A DNA stretch of 44,311 bases. Origin: Bacteroidales bacterium (GTDB lineage: Bacteria > Bacteroidota > Bacteroidia > Bacteroidales > JAGOPY01). This document shows, in pieces, positions 1 to 8,787 of this stretch. Position numbers and translations under genes: made by a program. Numbering within the stretch: position 1 is the stretch's first letter; each line of letters starts with the position of its first letter. The stretch is from the NCBI GenBank assembly GCA_023229505.1, contig JALNZD010000033.1, positions 1-44,311 on the forward strand, written 5' to 3'. The notes below the pieces were generated by a model, which ran no database searches, was not told the DNA's origin, and was given only the letters and a program-made list of their open reading frames with translations.

Positions 1-60
1 GGTAATTTCGGTCAATTGATCTCGTTCTTCCTGTGTAAGAGTAACTTTGTAAGTGTTCAT
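1..60 (-). CDS. IS630-family transposase, N-terminal end only (runs off the window)
   Basis: Read leftward from an ATG at 60, the first 20 codons give MNTYKVTLTQEERDQLTEIT. This matches the usual opening of IS630-family transposases of bacteria, in which a TLT-x-EER motif begins the first helix-turn-helix. The rest of the gene lies outside the window. The upstream leader (61-130) contains an AT-rich stretch with repeated TGACGT words and is probably the end of the insertion sequence. The identification rests on 20 residues only. Confidence 0.6.
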   Translation of the reverse strand, partial: MNTYKVTLTQEERDQLTEIT

Positions 61-99
61 AGCCTTTTTTTGGCTAAGATACAATTTTTTTTGATTACG

Positions 100-588
100 T
101 CATATTAATTGTGACGTGACACTAGTTAGTATGATGTGATCAAGGACTTGAAGGTCCAGCACCAAACCCGCTTCCTTGTTCTTCCTCGTTAAGCGAATGT
201 CCTGTTCGCTTGGTTGTAGGTTACCACTTGGGTGGTTGTGTGCTAGGATGATGCTGGAAGCATTGCTCTTCAGTGCGATTTGGAATATAACCTTTGGATC
301 AGCTACCGTCCCGCTTAAGCCTCCAGAAGATACCTTAGCCCAACCTAACATTCGATTAGCTCTGTTGAGACAGATGACTACAAACTCTTCAACGTGCTCA
401 AGTCGGTCAGACCATATCGTGCGTAGAACGTCAGCAGAATCCTTAGAACAGGCTAGCTTTGGCATCAAGCTCGGCTTAATCTTGTGCCTGTAGTTGACAG
501 TTATCTCACTTGCTAATAATAGATTGTGATACTCATCGAAGAGTGTCAGAACATGTAAACTCTCAGTTTTTGTATTTTTTTTAGCCAT
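100..588 (-). CDS. RadC-like JAB-domain protein with truncated C-terminus
   Basis: A protein of 162 residues of the RadC/JAB (MPN+) family. The metal-binding motif HNHPSG...PSEQD is complete near residues 117-130, and a conserved Glu lies upstream in the EEFVVICLN segment. RadC-like proteins of this short form, without the helix-hairpin-helix domain, are common on Bacteroidota mobile elements; their biochemical role is unsettled. Family members normally continue for 10-20 residues after DHIILTS. Here the sequence switches to VTSQLI and stops, exactly where the IS630-like end begins. The IS therefore appears to have inserted in the 3' end of the gene. The catalytic core is intact, so activity may remain. 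Confidence 0.85.
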   Translation of the reverse strand: MAKKNTKTESLHVLTLFDEYHNLLLASEITVNYRHKIKPSLMPKLACSKDSADVLRTIWSDRLEHVEEFVVICLNRANRMLGWAKVSSGGLSGTVADPKVIFQIALKSNASSIILAHNHPSGNLQPSEQDIRLTRKNKEAGLVLDLQVLDHIILTSVTSQLI

Positions 589-831
589 AACGAAAAAGTG
601 TCATAGCTGAACTATCAATCTTTTCGTACTTATAATGCTGAAACGTTTGTAACAACCTTAGCTACTGAGCATTAACTTAATGGGAGAGTGTAAGTCTGTT
701 ATTAATAACTTATTTTCTTGTGCAGTACCCCGTTTTTTACAATCACCTAATAAAAATAATCCAAAGATTTGATGTACAGCTATTAAGATTTTGGTTTTCA
801 CAAATGGATTTTACAATTTTAAATGTTATAA

Positions 832-2391
832 TTAATTATCTTTCGTTGTCCGCCCCAGCTTCTTCAGCACCTCCTTATCATGTTTGACGGTCTGACTGAT
901 AGCACCCTCTTTTATAAATTCCTTTAAATCACTAATCAGTAAAGAGATTCCATCTTTGCTGGGATTGATGAACTGACCATTTTTGAAGATCAGCTTCTCC
1001 GGAAACAGGATTTTCAAAAGTTTCTGTTTCTCTTCCCAGTTAGCATGCTCGTAATGATATTCCAGGTTTTCAAGCAGGGACAAGGACTCTTTCAGATACC
1101 TCATGTAGCTGGTAGTGGATTCCTTAAGCATCTTTAGTTCTTCCTCCAGATCCTTCATTTCTCCTTCATATCTTCCCTTTGCATCCTTGTAGGTTTCTTT
1201 GTCAATTAAATCCTGGATGAATTTGTCTTCCAGCCCATTCTTTAACTCCCTGGTTTTCTGGATGCGATGCTGAAGGACTTTTATTTCCTGTTCCCGGCTT
1301 CCCTCTTTCATGTTGAAAACCTGCTCCATGTATTTCAGATAGGCTTTTTTCACCTCCGGTTTGATGGTCATGGATTTAAGGTATTCCCTTAGCTGCTGGT
1401 GTGCTTCATCGGCTCTAAACCGTTCATTACAAGCATCTTGGCAGTGATAATAAACGTATTTACCGCCGTTTCTGGCTTTACTTGAACTTCCTGTCAATGA
1501 TCTTTTGCATTGACAACAAACCAGGTGTCCCCTTAAGGGCAGGGCTTCATTCCGGTTCACTTTGAAGTCAACCTTCCATTTTTTGCCAAACAAGACTCGC
1601 TGAACCTTTTCAAAAAGTTCATCTGGGACTACAGGAGGATGAAAGCCGTGAACAATCACCTCTTCTTCATCTTTCCAGGCATGAATCCGTATTCTTCCGG
1701 TGTAGGTGATGTTCATCAAGAGCCATTGCATTCCGTCATAACACCGTTTAATGCCTCTTTTCCAGTACTTTACCCTGATGTCTTCCACGGTATAGGCTCC
1801 GGTAGCATAATCTTCAAAAATTTGTCTGATTAAAGGTGCTCTATCATCGGGCTCCAAAGAAGGCTTTTCAGCATTTATCCTTACCCTTTTATAGCCAACT
1901 GGCGGATTATTAGTGAAGTAGCCTTCCTTGCTGGCTCTTCTCATACCTTCTTTTGTCCTGATGGAAATTTTATCCCTTTCGATCTCAGCTATTGAATTAT
2001 AGATAGTTAGCATTAATTTATGCTCTGGTGATGAGTCATCAATGGCTTGTTCAGTGGAAACCAATTTGATCCCCAGTTTCCTTAATTCAAGCTCCATTTT
2101 CAAGGTTTCCAGATTGCTCCTTGAAAACCGATCCCATCTTGTAAAAACCAGGGCATCAACTTCTTTCTTGTTTTTTCTGACAAATTCCAACAATTGAATG
2201 AAAGCCGGGCGGTTAAAATCCTTGCCCGAAGCTCCTTCTTCCTGGAAATGTTTTACAATCGTGATGTTGTGGAACTCACAATATTTCTCCAAAGACTCCT
2301 CCTGATGTGCTAGGGAGAAGCCATGTTCAGCCTGTTCGTCAGTGGAAACCCTAGTGTAGATTATCGCTTTTCGTATGGAGTTATTTATCAT
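832..2391 (-). CDS. Large serine recombinase
   Basis: A 519-residue site-specific recombinase. The N-terminal resolvase domain carries the nucleophile in YTRVSTDEQ (Ser16) and the DRFSRSN arginine segment near residues 87-93. A recombinase domain follows (about 155-270), then a zinc ribbon with CCQC and, further on, HCQDAC (about 290-325). A long coiled coil spans about 370-450. Length and order match the large serine integrases that move phages and integrative elements by attP x attB recombination. It is probably the integrase of the element occupying the left of the window. The ATG overlaps the end of the small ORF 2381-2581, and a GGAG lies just upstream, which suggests translational coupling. 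Two decayed relatives lie at 28934-29312 and 31338-31647. Confidence 0.93.
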   Translation of the reverse strand: MINNSIRKAIIYTRVSTDEQAEHGFSLAHQEESLEKYCEFHNITIVKHFQEEGASGKDFNRPAFIQLLEFVRKNKKEVDALVFTRWDRFSRSNLETLKMELELRKLGIKLVSTEQAIDDSSPEHKLMLTIYNSIAEIERDKISIRTKEGMRRASKEGYFTNNPPVGYKRVRINAEKPSLEPDDRAPLIRQIFEDYATGAYTVEDIRVKYWKRGIKRCYDGMQWLLMNITYTGRIRIHAWKDEEEVIVHGFHPPVVPDELFEKVQRVLFGKKWKVDFKVNRNEALPLRGHLVCCQCKRSLTGSSSKARNGGKYVYYHCQDACNERFRADEAHQQLREYLKSMTIKPEVKKAYLKYMEQVFNMKEGSREQEIKVLQHRIQKTRELKNGLEDKFIQDLIDKETYKDAKGRYEGEMKDLEEELKMLKESTTSYMRYLKESLSLLENLEYHYEHANWEEKQKLLKILFPEKLIFKNGQFINPSKDGISLLISDLKEFIKEGAISQTVKHDKEVLKKLGRTTKDN

Positions 2392-2581
2392 ATTTTCTCC
2401 TTTTCTGAAATTCGTAATCCAGGTGACAAAGGGATTTGATTAGCTCGATCATCTTTTCCAATTTTTGTTCGTTGTACGATTCTTTTCCTTCTTGTAGAAG
2501 CTTCTTTAATTCATAGTCAGAGATCATTTGTTAAGCCATTGGCTGCATCTGTCCTGATAGGTGCAGAGGGTGAAACCATGT
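2381..2581 (-). CDS. Small ORF (66 aa) overlapping the recombinase start
   Basis: An ATG at 2579-2581 opens a 66-codon frame that ends TAA at 2381-2383, so it overlaps the recombinase gene by 11 bases. The product begins MVSPSAPIRTDA. It is charged, with a helical Lys/Glu-rich middle (SDYELKKLLQEGKESYNEQK) and a basic end RRKYDK. I do not recognise a family. Overlap, shared strand and coding-like composition suggest a real co-translated gene, perhaps a recombination directionality factor or a leader. That role is inference only. Confidence 0.5.
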
Positions 2582-2979
2582 GGCCTGGCTGTTATTTAAC
2601 AACCCGTTTACGATCTCTAACTGGCTGAAATTAAATAATTTGTGCCAATTAACAAACAAGAAAATTTTAAGACAATTTCGCTTCCAATGAACTTGGAAAC
2701 TTGCTAATTTCAGGAAAGTAGCCTTTTTTTACAATTAAGCCAATAACTACACAAATTTAAGAAAATGCGTCGAGGCTACCAAATTTTTAGACATTTTGTT
2801 GTAAGAGGCTGAATTTCTTTGCTCTAAGCAATTTTTTCTTTCAGCTATACCTTTATACCAGTCAGGGGGAGATCATTGCAGCACACCTTTCTAACTTGGT
2901 TAAAACTGAATTTCTCACTTGCTTTTAACCCTGATGATTTTGTAAATTTCATTTTGAGGAATAATATACTCTATTCAAC
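2582..2979. other. Intergenic region upstream of the recombinase operon
   Basis: About 400 bases without a convincing gene. It must hold the promoter for the recombinase transcript and could hold the element's attachment site, but I cannot delimit either. At about 2853-2878 a stretch reading TATACCAG...GGGGGAGATC resembles the end of the repeat modules found at 21.3-25.8 kb. Confidence 0.4.
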
Positions 2980-3354
2980 TTATTTTGGCTTTTGTTTTAT
3001 AAAAGTTCCTGAGATCCAGCCTTCTCCTTCTAAGGTGTCACTACCAACTATTTCCATTGCAAGCGTTCCTATATCATAACCAACTTCAATATAAACGTAA
3101 TTTCCATCAATCGTATATTTACCGCCCATAGTGGTACCAAAATAATCAAATCGGCAAATCTTTTCACCAAAATTGACTTCTTTAATCAAATTAATATTCA
3201 GAAGGTTTAAACTGCTTCCTCGGCCATTATCTTTTACTTTAACATATTTTCCTTCAACTTTTGGTTTTACGATAACAGGTGCATTGACACAACCTGTTGA
3301 AACAAAAACAATCAATAAAATAAAAATAACATTACTTCTTACGATCTTTTTCAT
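2980..3354 (-). CDS. Small putative lipoprotein
   Basis: A 124-residue protein with a lipoprotein signal: basic MKKIVRS, a hydrophobic run, and the lipobox STGC (Cys22). The mature part is polar and ends in GWISGTFIKQKPK, with alternating hydrophobic residues typical of a small beta-sheet domain (KVEGKYVKVKDNGRGSS, GGKYTIDGNYVYIEV). It is likely anchored in a membrane. I recognise no specific family. It lies between the recombinase and a HhH-GPD-like gene, all leftward, and could be cargo of the element. The 75-base gap to the upstream gene makes co-transcription possible. Confidence 0.75.
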   Translation of the reverse strand: MKKIVRSNVIFILLIVFVSTGCVNAPVIVKPKVEGKYVKVKDNGRGSSLNLLNINLIKEVNFGEKICRFDYFGTTMGGKYTIDGNYVYIEVGYDIGTLAMEIVGSDTLEGEGWISGTFIKQKPK

Positions 3355-3429
3355 ACAATTAGGTTTTACAATTTATTATCTTCATCTTACTGTTTTTCAG
3401 ATGATTGGATAATATTAAATAATTGCTCC

Positions 3430-3990
3430 TTAGGAAAATTGTTTCTCTATATCTTTTTTTAATTGGTCATGAAAAGATTTTCCCCATAGAAACCGGTCTT
3501 TATCCCGTAAACTTTTTATTCCGGGTGTGGCTTTCTTCACATCTTTTATGAACTCCTGATAGGTTTCCCAGAGTTTATCCAGATTTGAAATATCCTTCAG
3601 GGTATGATATTTTCCAAGCATCTGGCAAACCCTGGTATCGTAAACGGTGAAACTGTCTGGGTACAAGACAGTCAAGATGGCTGTGGACATGGGCAGTAAG
3701 AATCCCCATTCATCCATCAATACTTTCATCTTTTCTTTCTCTGTTGGAGCCTGATGAATCTGCGAAGTGAGTTCTTTACAAGCTTCCTCCAGGCTCTTAT
3801 GCTCTTTCTTCAGTAACCTCTTGGCAATAGTGGATTTTGAACGATTGGCTTTCCAAATGATAACACAAAAGAGGTCAAAGGCATTCAGGTATCCCTCTTT
3901 TTGGAATCGGGAATTTACAACATCGAACAGGTAGTTTTCTAAAGAGTAAAGCTGGACAAAATCAATTTCATTGGTTGTACTTTTTTTCAT
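3430..3990 (-). CDS. Possible HhH-GPD-like (DNA glycosylase superfamily) protein
   Basis: A 186-residue, largely helical protein. The centre (MSTAILTVLYPDSFTVYDTR, about residues 102-121) resembles the hairpin-plus-aspartate region of stand-alone HhH-GPD-like proteins often annotated near mobile elements: a hydrophobic helix, a short hairpin, then a conserved YD-x-R. No iron-sulphur cysteine cluster is visible. If the assignment is right it may act on DNA bases, but activity is not shown by sequence. It starts with MKKSTTNEID; the 5' side faces the structured noncoding region 4028-4140, which would form its leader or flank. Confidence 0.4.
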   Translation of the reverse strand: MKKSTTNEIDFVQLYSLENYLFDVVNSRFQKEGYLNAFDLFCVIIWKANRSKSTIAKRLLKKEHKSLEEACKELTSQIHQAPTEKEKMKVLMDEWGFLLPMSTAILTVLYPDSFTVYDTRVCQMLGKYHTLKDISNLDKLWETYQEFIKDVKKATPGIKSLRDKDRFLWGKSFHDQLKKDIEKQFS

Positions 3991-4027
3991 GGTATAAAAA
4001 ATTAGGTGTGGAACATGGACATACCCG

Positions 4028-4140
4028 TCTTAAAGGAACCGCCAAGGCCCCGCACACAAAGTAAGCCATGCCCACACCCGTTGTGTGAGCAGTAGCTATT
4101 TATTCCTTGTGTGCTATTTAAAATTGGCGGTTTCTTAAGA
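4028..4140. repeat. Large nested inverted repeat between two genes
   Basis: The outer arms are TCTTAAAGGAACCGCCAA (4028-4045) and TTGGCGGTTTCTTAAGA (4124-4140). Inner arms are GCACACAA (4052-4059) and TTGTGTGC (4107-4114). A small central hairpin CACAC/GTGTG lies at 4073-4087. The whole folds as one long interrupted stem on either strand. It could be a replication or transfer origin, a structured leader of the leftward gene ending at 3430, or a recombination site. The sequence does not decide between these. Confidence 0.7.
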
Positions 4141-4396
4141 CACAGATAAACGCTAATGCATCATATCATATATAAAGAACGTAAACTGTTTCCAGTCAGA
4201 ACAAAAATACACAAATCAGACCAATATCAACTTCAATTAAATGCTTTTTTGGAACCGGGATATTAACCGCCCTGATGAAGTCTTTTAATTTCCTTGTTGG
4301 CTTCTATAAACGGGCTAATTTATTCCTGGAATGGCTTGTAGTACCTTATGGTTATCTTCTTGTTTTAATGGGCTAAAAGAAGCGTAAAGGAACGAA

Positions 4397-4485
4397 AAGG
4401 GGGAGGCTGGCCATTGATACCGGAAAACAAGTTTAATTGCTGTCGGACTTGCTTTCCGGTTTATTTGCTCAGTTGTCTCCCCCTT
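4397..4485. repeat. Second nested inverted repeat just downstream of the primase gene
   Basis: The outer arms are AAGGGGGAG (4397-4405) and CTCCCCCTT (4477-4485). The inner arms are ACCGGAAAACAAGT (4419-4432) and ACTTGCTTTCCGGT (4447-4460), with a 14-base loop. It lies 9 bases beyond the stop of the leftward primase gene, so it may act as a terminator or RNA-stabilising hairpin. There is no clean T-run on the transcribed strand, and a DNA role such as a single-strand origin is also possible. Confidence 0.65.
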
Positions 4486-4493
4486 GGAATTGA

Positions 4494-6971
4494 TTACTTG
4501 TACTTACGAGGTTGGCCTTTTGAATACTGACCGAATTTGGTTCTTTCGATGATTTTCTCGGCTACGAATTTCTCCAGCCATTTTTCAGCAGTTGAAATCT
4601 TGATATCCAACTTCTCAGCTATATTGTCTGCATCGTTTCGAGTAAAAATCATAGGCAGTTCTTGATAGTACGTGCGGATCAACTTACTGAATTTCAGTAA
4701 TTTGCTTGAATAGCCGGCCAATTCGTTGTAAATTTCAAATGAATGCACCTTAAGGACTTTGGCTATTTCAAGGGCGATATAAAAATCCTTCAGATCACAA
4801 TTGATCGTTATTTCAGTATCAGATTCCGGAATATTATCTTCCATCCGTAACAAGGATAAAAGCATTGATATCCTGAATGTCACTAATCCGATCCGAAAAA
4901 GGATTTCAGCTCCGGAGCCCTCTCTTTCATCATTTATTTCCTGCGTCCACTTTTCAAAATATGAATTAAACTCCGACTTTTGATCTGGATTTAACTCAAA
5001 TTTGACATTTTTTGGCAACAAGACATAAATCTGCAACACTCTGTTGCTGAATACCAGAAATTTTTCCTGTAAGCCTTCTTTACGCCTCCATGGATCCCGC
5101 CATTTGGGTATATTCTGAAATTTGTAGAAAATTATCCGACTGAATAATCCGTTATCAACCTCCTGCACCAAATTAATCAGCTGATCTTTAGTACCACTCA
5201 GTGCAACAGAAAGAACCGGGAATTCAATTTCAAAATATTCATCTTTTTGCTTTCTGTTTACACTTAAAGATTCACCATGATAGGCTTTTCTTAAAATCGT
5301 ACTGTAATGACCCCATTCAGTTACAAACATCCGGTTGACCACATCAGCCTCGTTATCGAAGATGACACCGTAACCATTGTTGTCATTCATCAACTGAAGC
5401 ATGCCAGCCACACTACTATCTGCTGGAATGAAAAGGGTTTTACGTACTTTTTCAGGTAAATCCATCTCGTATTTTGGGTCAGCCTCATGCTTTTCTATTT
5501 CTTCAGCTCTCTTTTTTAGCATCCACTTATATTCATCCCAAAAATACTGATGCATTTTTAATCCCAGCTTCCGGGCCCAGTTCATAACAGCTTTCCCGGA
5601 CGCTGGAGGTGCAACGATCATGGAGTAAATATTACAACATGTTTCCATATCATCATATAAACCCTTTATCATGGGGAAACATCCGCTGAGAACCGCTATA
5701 GAACTAATAAGGTACATATCTTTTTGCCGACGGTCATCAAAAAGCTCGCAACTTTCTTTCAACAGATCGGGCAGCATTTCGTAAATATGTTCAGGGAAGT
5801 AAGGCATTGGATTGTCAGGATTATCTGCATAATCAGCTATTGACTGAACCTGGCTCGCATTTAGTTCATCCTGGACTTCGGCGCTTTCAGGAGGTTCTTC
5901 CTCCTCTTCCTGCCCGGGCGGCTCACCTTCATCCTCATCGATGGCCGGTTGAATAAGAGCTTTTAGCTGATCAATATCTAGTTTCAGCGCAACGTAATCA
6001 GAAACATCCTTACCTCCCGCTTGCTTCAGACTTTCCGGTAAAATTACCTGACGGAAACCGAACTTGTCTGCCAGTTCACGAGAGGCCTTCTGTCCTGTCT
6101 CATCAAGGTCGTAAAGGACTGCTACCCTGTTAAAAGTGTGATAATTCAGACTTTCAGCAAATTTGGCATCGATGGAAGCTGTTTCTGAGTTGAGTGAGAT
6201 CACATTATAGTACCCCAGGCTCCGGAGTGTCATGACATCCTTTTCACCGCCGGTGATGATAACATAATCCAGTACAAAATTATGCCCATCGCCCTGATCG
6301 ATTTGATCCCAACCAAAGTAATAATCCTGAGGCTTGCTGCCGACATAGAGAAATGACTTTGGCTTCGGACAATAAATCTTCGCGAAACCGTTGCCTTTGT
6401 AGGCAAACAGCTTTTGAAAGCGGCTTTTATAAAAGGTATAGGGTTCTCCTGAAGATTTATTGGCAGTGTAGCCATCTATCGAAACTACATTGTACTCATT
6501 CAGGATTTCAATTGTAATTCCGAACTGTCCGAAATACTCCAAATCCTCTTTTTTAAATTTTCGTTCAATGAGTGTGAAGGACTTGTCGGAATCTTGCCGG
6601 ACAGGTTCGATTGCAGGGGCAATGATGGTTCCTGGCTCAGCGGCGCTGATAGTTCCCTGTTCAATCGCTTTTGTCAAGTCCTCGAACATGCGTTCGAGAA
6701 TCTCAGGGAATTGGGTTTTGAAGTCAAGTTTGTAGTAAAATCCGGCAAATACGAATACATCACCGTGATATTCGGAATCTCCGTGATCCCAAAAACGCCA
6801 TTTTTCATCTTTTAAGTAGATGCTTAAGCTTGGTTTTCCGTCCTTATAAAAAGGATTGTAGGTACTTTTACAGCGATTATCGCTTATAAGTACAAGACCA
6901 GAGATGATTAATTTGTAAAAGAGAATCCCGCCCTGAGTCATTTCGAGAATCTCATCTTTTGAAATTGACAT
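4494..6971 (-). CDS. Toprim / DUF3987 primase-helicase-like protein
   Basis: An 825-residue protein of the kind encoded by Bacteroidota mobilisable elements. The N-terminus (about 1-100) resembles the DnaG zinc-finger fold, with NPFYKDGKPSLSIY and a Gly-Asp turn, but lacks the zinc cysteines. A Toprim domain follows (about 225-320): GGEKD and, 60 residues on, YDLDETG supply the acidic metal ligands. An acidic Pro/Glu linker spans about 345-365. The C-terminal half is DUF3987-like; its P-loop reads APPASGKA, with Ala in place of the usual final Ser or Thr. It probably primes or initiates replication of the element. Hairpin elements lie on both sides of the gene (4397-4485 and 7007-7074). Confidence 0.85.
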   Translation of the reverse strand: MSISKDEILEMTQGGILFYKLIISGLVLISDNRCKSTYNPFYKDGKPSLSIYLKDEKWRFWDHGDSEYHGDVFVFAGFYYKLDFKTQFPEILERMFEDLTKAIEQGTISAAEPGTIIAPAIEPVRQDSDKSFTLIERKFKKEDLEYFGQFGITIEILNEYNVVSIDGYTANKSSGEPYTFYKSRFQKLFAYKGNGFAKIYCPKPKSFLYVGSKPQDYYFGWDQIDQGDGHNFVLDYVIITGGEKDVMTLRSLGYYNVISLNSETASIDAKFAESLNYHTFNRVAVLYDLDETGQKASRELADKFGFRQVILPESLKQAGGKDVSDYVALKLDIDQLKALIQPAIDEDEGEPPGQEEEEEPPESAEVQDELNASQVQSIADYADNPDNPMPYFPEHIYEMLPDLLKESCELFDDRRQKDMYLISSIAVLSGCFPMIKGLYDDMETCCNIYSMIVAPPASGKAVMNWARKLGLKMHQYFWDEYKWMLKKRAEEIEKHEADPKYEMDLPEKVRKTLFIPADSSVAGMLQLMNDNNGYGVIFDNEADVVNRMFVTEWGHYSTILRKAYHGESLSVNRKQKDEYFEIEFPVLSVALSGTKDQLINLVQEVDNGLFSRIIFYKFQNIPKWRDPWRRKEGLQEKFLVFSNRVLQIYVLLPKNVKFELNPDQKSEFNSYFEKWTQEINDEREGSGAEILFRIGLVTFRISMLLSLLRMEDNIPESDTEITINCDLKDFYIALEIAKVLKVHSFEIYNELAGYSSKLLKFSKLIRTYYQELPMIFTRNDADNIAEKLDIKISTAEKWLEKFVAEKIIERTKFGQYSKGQPRKYK

Positions 6972-7417
6972 AAATTTAATTTTTTAGATAATCCAGCGTC
7001 GAAAAACGTAAATCACTACGATTAAGCCTGAATCATAAGCTGGTTGATACCGGATTCAGTTGCGTTTATTTACGATTTCTCCGAATGACTGAAATGTCAA
7101 GAGGGAGGATTACAATTTTTCATACGATTCAGGACGAACCGTATTTATTACGACAGTAGATTACAAGCTCTACCTGCTTGATTGTATTAAGTGGCCAGGG
7201 ATTTTACACCTGGCTCTTGTTTTCAATTCAATATGATCAAAGAACATTTATCAATTGCTAATTTAGTCATCGGTAAAAAGCCAATGCAAATTTTTTGAAT
7301 ATTTTTTTTGCTTTTAGGTTTTTTAGTTCAGATTTTCAGCTTATAGAAAAACATCACGGAAAGAATTTTTTAACATAACAGGTTAATAAATAACCATTTG
7401 GCAGAATTTAACCTAAG
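6972..7417. other. Intergenic region with inverted repeats upstream of the primase gene
   Basis: About 445 bases with no gene. Nested arms lie at 7007-7074: CGTAAAT/ATTTACG outside, CTGAATC (7028-7034) and GATTCAG (7053-7059) inside. A separate hairpin GCCAGG (7194-7199) / CCTGGC (7209-7214) follows. The stretch would carry the promoter of the primase gene and could contain an origin-like element. Confidence 0.55.
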
Positions 7418-8188
7418 CTATTTACCCTCTATAAGGTTTCCATTTTCATCCAAAATTCCGGAATCAATTAGCTCTTGAAGCTTCCTATCTGCTTGGTCAA
7501 TCATCTCCTTAGTCACTTTTACTACTTCAGGTTTAATCCCTTTCATTCTTTGCTCAAATAATTCCCTGCTTCTGATCGGTCTTTCCAGATGTAGCAATTT
7601 AAAGACTTCATCAAAAATCAGCGTTTTTTTCTTTAAAAGCTTTTGAGCAATGATCTCTACTTTCTCCCAATTTTCATCATCTTCAAAAAAAGCTATTGTT
7701 TCATCCCAGAGTCTTTGCATAGGAAACTTCTCTAAATCAAAGTCCATTCTACTTGAGAATGCAATATTCAATGATCTCCCGCTATCAGTACCTGCTCTTT
7801 CCCATTCAAACTTTCCTGTTACAAAAGCTTGACTGATTATTCCAGCCATGTCACATTTTATAGCATTCCAGGATAATTCAGGTTCATCAGTCTCAATAAA
7901 GTAGTCCGTACCTCCATATTCATTCTCTACATCTATGCTCCCAGCACTCCCCTTTTCCTTGTCTGGAATGATAGTAACTCTGCAAAAATCCATACCTAAT
8001 ATGGCAGCATAGACTGTATGACCGGCTTCATGGTAAGCAACAGCTTTGATCTCCTTGCAAATTTTCGTTTTGGGGACTATTTTCTTTACTTTAATAAATT
8101 CATTGAATTTAATATCAAAGGGATCAGTATACATTGTTTCTTCTGAAGGCCAATGTATTTCTTCTTTAGTTTTCCTTGAATTTTTCAT
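7418..8188 (-). CDS. Stand-alone FtsH-type (M41-like) metallopeptidase
   Basis: The protein has 256 residues from the internal ATG at 8188. I prefer that start over the ATG at 8215 because an AAGAAG lies just before it and the extra nine residues look non-coding. The zinc motif HEAGH is at residues 53-57 in AVAYHEAGHTVYAAI. The following RVTIIPDKEKGSAG and the GTDSGRSLNIA segment match the FtsH peptidase domain, where the Asp supplies the third ligand. No AAA+ ATPase domain and no membrane segment are present. Such free M41-like peptidases occur on mobile elements; their substrates are unknown. It is the last leftward gene before the AT-rich divide at 8.2-8.8 kb. Confidence 0.85.
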   Translation of the reverse strand: MKNSRKTKEEIHWPSEETMYTDPFDIKFNEFIKVKKIVPKTKICKEIKAVAYHEAGHTVYAAILGMDFCRVTIIPDKEKGSAGSIDVENEYGGTDYFIETDEPELSWNAIKCDMAGIISQAFVTGKFEWERAGTDSGRSLNIAFSSRMDFDLEKFPMQRLWDETIAFFEDDENWEKVEIIAQKLLKKKTLIFDEVFKLLHLERPIRSRELFEQRMKGIKPEVVKVTKEMIDQADRKLQELIDSGILDENGNLIEGK

Positions 8189-8630
8189 AATCACTTCTTT
8201 TTGAATACAAATCATAAAAAGCCTATAAATCCTAAACCATATATATATTTTTGATTTTCTTTAACTCTATGTTTTTGAATATTTTATAAAAAATCAATCT
8301 TAATCATTAAAGATATTACATTCCTTGCTTTCAATTAAGCATGATTCTTCATTTTTATTCTTTAAAATATATAATCACCTTAAAGGGAGTCAGTTAATAT
8401 CAGGATTGATCATTTCTTAATGAATGATGTACAATTTCCTTTAAATTCTATTTAATTTATTGATTATTAATTCTTTATTAAAATATCCTGATTTTTATAT
8501 AAAATATAGAAGGTTTATGATTTATATGATTTATATGATTTTAGGATTTGAAACAATAATCAAGAAATTATATTAAAAACCTTGGAAATAGGATATTTTG
8601 GCAATTAGATGCTAATTATTTTTGCATTTC

Positions 8631-8659
8631 TTATGATATATATTAGATATATATCATAA
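8631..8659. repeat. Perfect 12-bp inverted repeat
   Basis: The arms TTATGATATATA and TATATATCATAA are separated by TTAGA. It lies about 100 bases before the -33 element of the 80-aa gene and could be an operator for a dimeric regulator or a DNA-melting element. In so AT-rich a stretch chance is not excluded. Confidence 0.6.
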
Positions 8660-8756
8660 TTTATATCACTATTTTATGAGCATAAACTAATTAATTATGA
8701 TTAATTATTGTAATCCATATTTTGTACATATTGTTAATATTTATTCAATATATATC

Positions 8757-8787
8757 TTGACAGTTGTTATTCCATTTCTTACCTTTG
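8757..8787 (+). promoter_or_regulatory. Bacteroidota-type promoter for the 80-aa/GHKL operon
   Basis: A TTGACA begins at 8757 and TACCTTTG, a full match to TAnnTTTG, lies at 8780-8787, with about 20 bases between the TTG and the TA. Transcription would start near 8793, giving a leader of about 17 bases to the ATG at 8810. Confidence 0.65.

Noticed and set aside
2876..3079. Rightward 67-codon frame
   Set aside because: It is antisense to the lipoprotein gene end and has no features of its own.
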